This document shows, in pieces, positions 32,498-32,577 of a stretch of 32,577 nt of DNA. This DNA comes from Thermomucor indicae-seudaticae (lineage: Eukaryota; Mucoromycota; Mucoromycetes; Mucorales; Lichtheimiaceae). The translations under genes were made by a program, and so were the position numbers. The stretch is from assembly GCA_000787465.1 (NCBI GenBank), contig JSYX01000398.1, forward strand, positions 1 to 32,577. Direction: 5' to 3'. The notes below the pieces were generated by a model. The model saw only the letters and a list, made by a program, of their open reading frames with translations, did not search any database and was not told the origin of the DNA. Every line of letters starts with the position of its first letter. Position 1 is the first letter of the stretch.

Positions 32498-32526
32498 AAG
32501 ATAAAAAGAGACTTGGAGTCCCAATG

Positions 32527-32577
32527 TCACCCAGTGTTCTCAACTTCTTCCGCCTCCAAGGGTTGCCCATCAGCCTT
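32527..32577 (-). CDS. 3' end of a gene cut by the window edge
   Basis: The last 16 codons of a minus-strand frame, KADGQPLEAEEVENTG then TGA at 32529-32527. The acidic tail, and an AATAAA about 30 nt after the stop, suggest a genuine C-terminus. The rest of the gene lies outside the window, so no family can be named. Confidence 0.4.
   Translation of the reverse strand, partial: KADGQPLEAEEVENTG

Larger units (their letters stand above)
31330..32526. other. 1.2-kb gene-poor region with tandem duplication
   Basis: The left end is the PPR promoter. A 72-codon plus-strand frame at 31407-31625 follows TTATAAA at 31347-31353 and could be a small gene (separate entry). The centre holds a 107-bp tandem duplication (31979-32180). 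The right end is the 3' region of a minus-strand gene cut by the window edge. Confidence 0.5.

Noticed and set aside
1..32577. tRNA genes, CRISPR arrays or a prokaryotic-type operon
   Set aside because: No cloverleaf with the GTTCRANYC box in proper context, no regularly spaced repeats, and all real genes are spliced or eukaryotic in family.
1..32577. A functional gene cluster (Rac, RGS, ArfGAP and kinase as one pathway)
   Set aside because: The genes lie on both strands with separate promoters and unrelated neighbours; shared signalling themes alone do not show clustering.

Overview
This window is nuclear DNA from a fungus, most likely an early-diverging filamentous lineage such as Mucoromycota/Mucorales. 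The basis is intron-rich genes with short introns (mostly 50-80 nt, ending in AG, with CTRAC/TRAY-like branch sites), pyrimidine tracts just before several start codons, fungal-type families (Sst2/FlbA-type DEP-RGS protein, IML2-type TPR protein, CaMKK-like kinase, and a fungal family combining a glycosyltransferase-like part with a discoidin-like C-terminus) and a true Rac GTPase. The assignment to Mucorales is an inference from overall character; no marker gene settles it. I saw no tRNA, rRNA, CRISPR array, intact transposon or bacterial-type operon.

Layout from left to right: a gene-poor, palindrome-rich start (1-1283); a TRP-like ion channel candidate (+, 1284-3728); an ArfGAP (+, 4148-5783); convergent to it a type II membrane glycosyltransferase-like protein (-, 5992-7808); an IML2/TTC39 TPR protein (-, 8230-10477); divergent from that an unrecognised proline-rich protein (+, 10894-12001); an RGS protein with two DEP domains (+, 12864-14963); an unrecognised basic/acidic low-complexity protein (-, 16281-17105); a PA-TM-RING ubiquitin ligase (-, 18555-19668); a CaMKK-like protein kinase (+, 21165-23653); a Cys-rich single-pass surface protein (-, 23888-24740); Rac (+, 25511-26358); a cytosolic 5'-nucleotidase III (-, 26598-27751); a long PPR protein (-, 28030-31329); a gene-poor tail with a tandem duplication; and the 3' end of another minus-strand gene cut by the window edge. 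I rebuilt about 43 introns by eye from splice signals, reading frame and family homology; exon boundaries are given in each entry.

How the genes relate: this is ordinary eukaryotic gene order, not a cluster. Many products act in signalling or membrane traffic (ArfGAP at the Golgi, Rac and RGS in polarity and G-protein signalling, a CaMKK-like kinase upstream of Snf1/AMPK-type kinases, and two proteins with acidic dileucine motifs that suggest vacuole/endosome sorting), but nothing in the sequence shows co-regulation.

The most unusual observations are three introns that appear to need GC-AG rather than GT-AG splicing, all with a GCAAGT donor and two of them adjacent in the 5'-nucleotidase gene; several introns whose length is a multiple of three and would be read through silently; a 107-bp tandem duplication near the right end; and clustered perfect inverted repeats in the first 240 bases. 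I did not find a convincing new multi-gene system.
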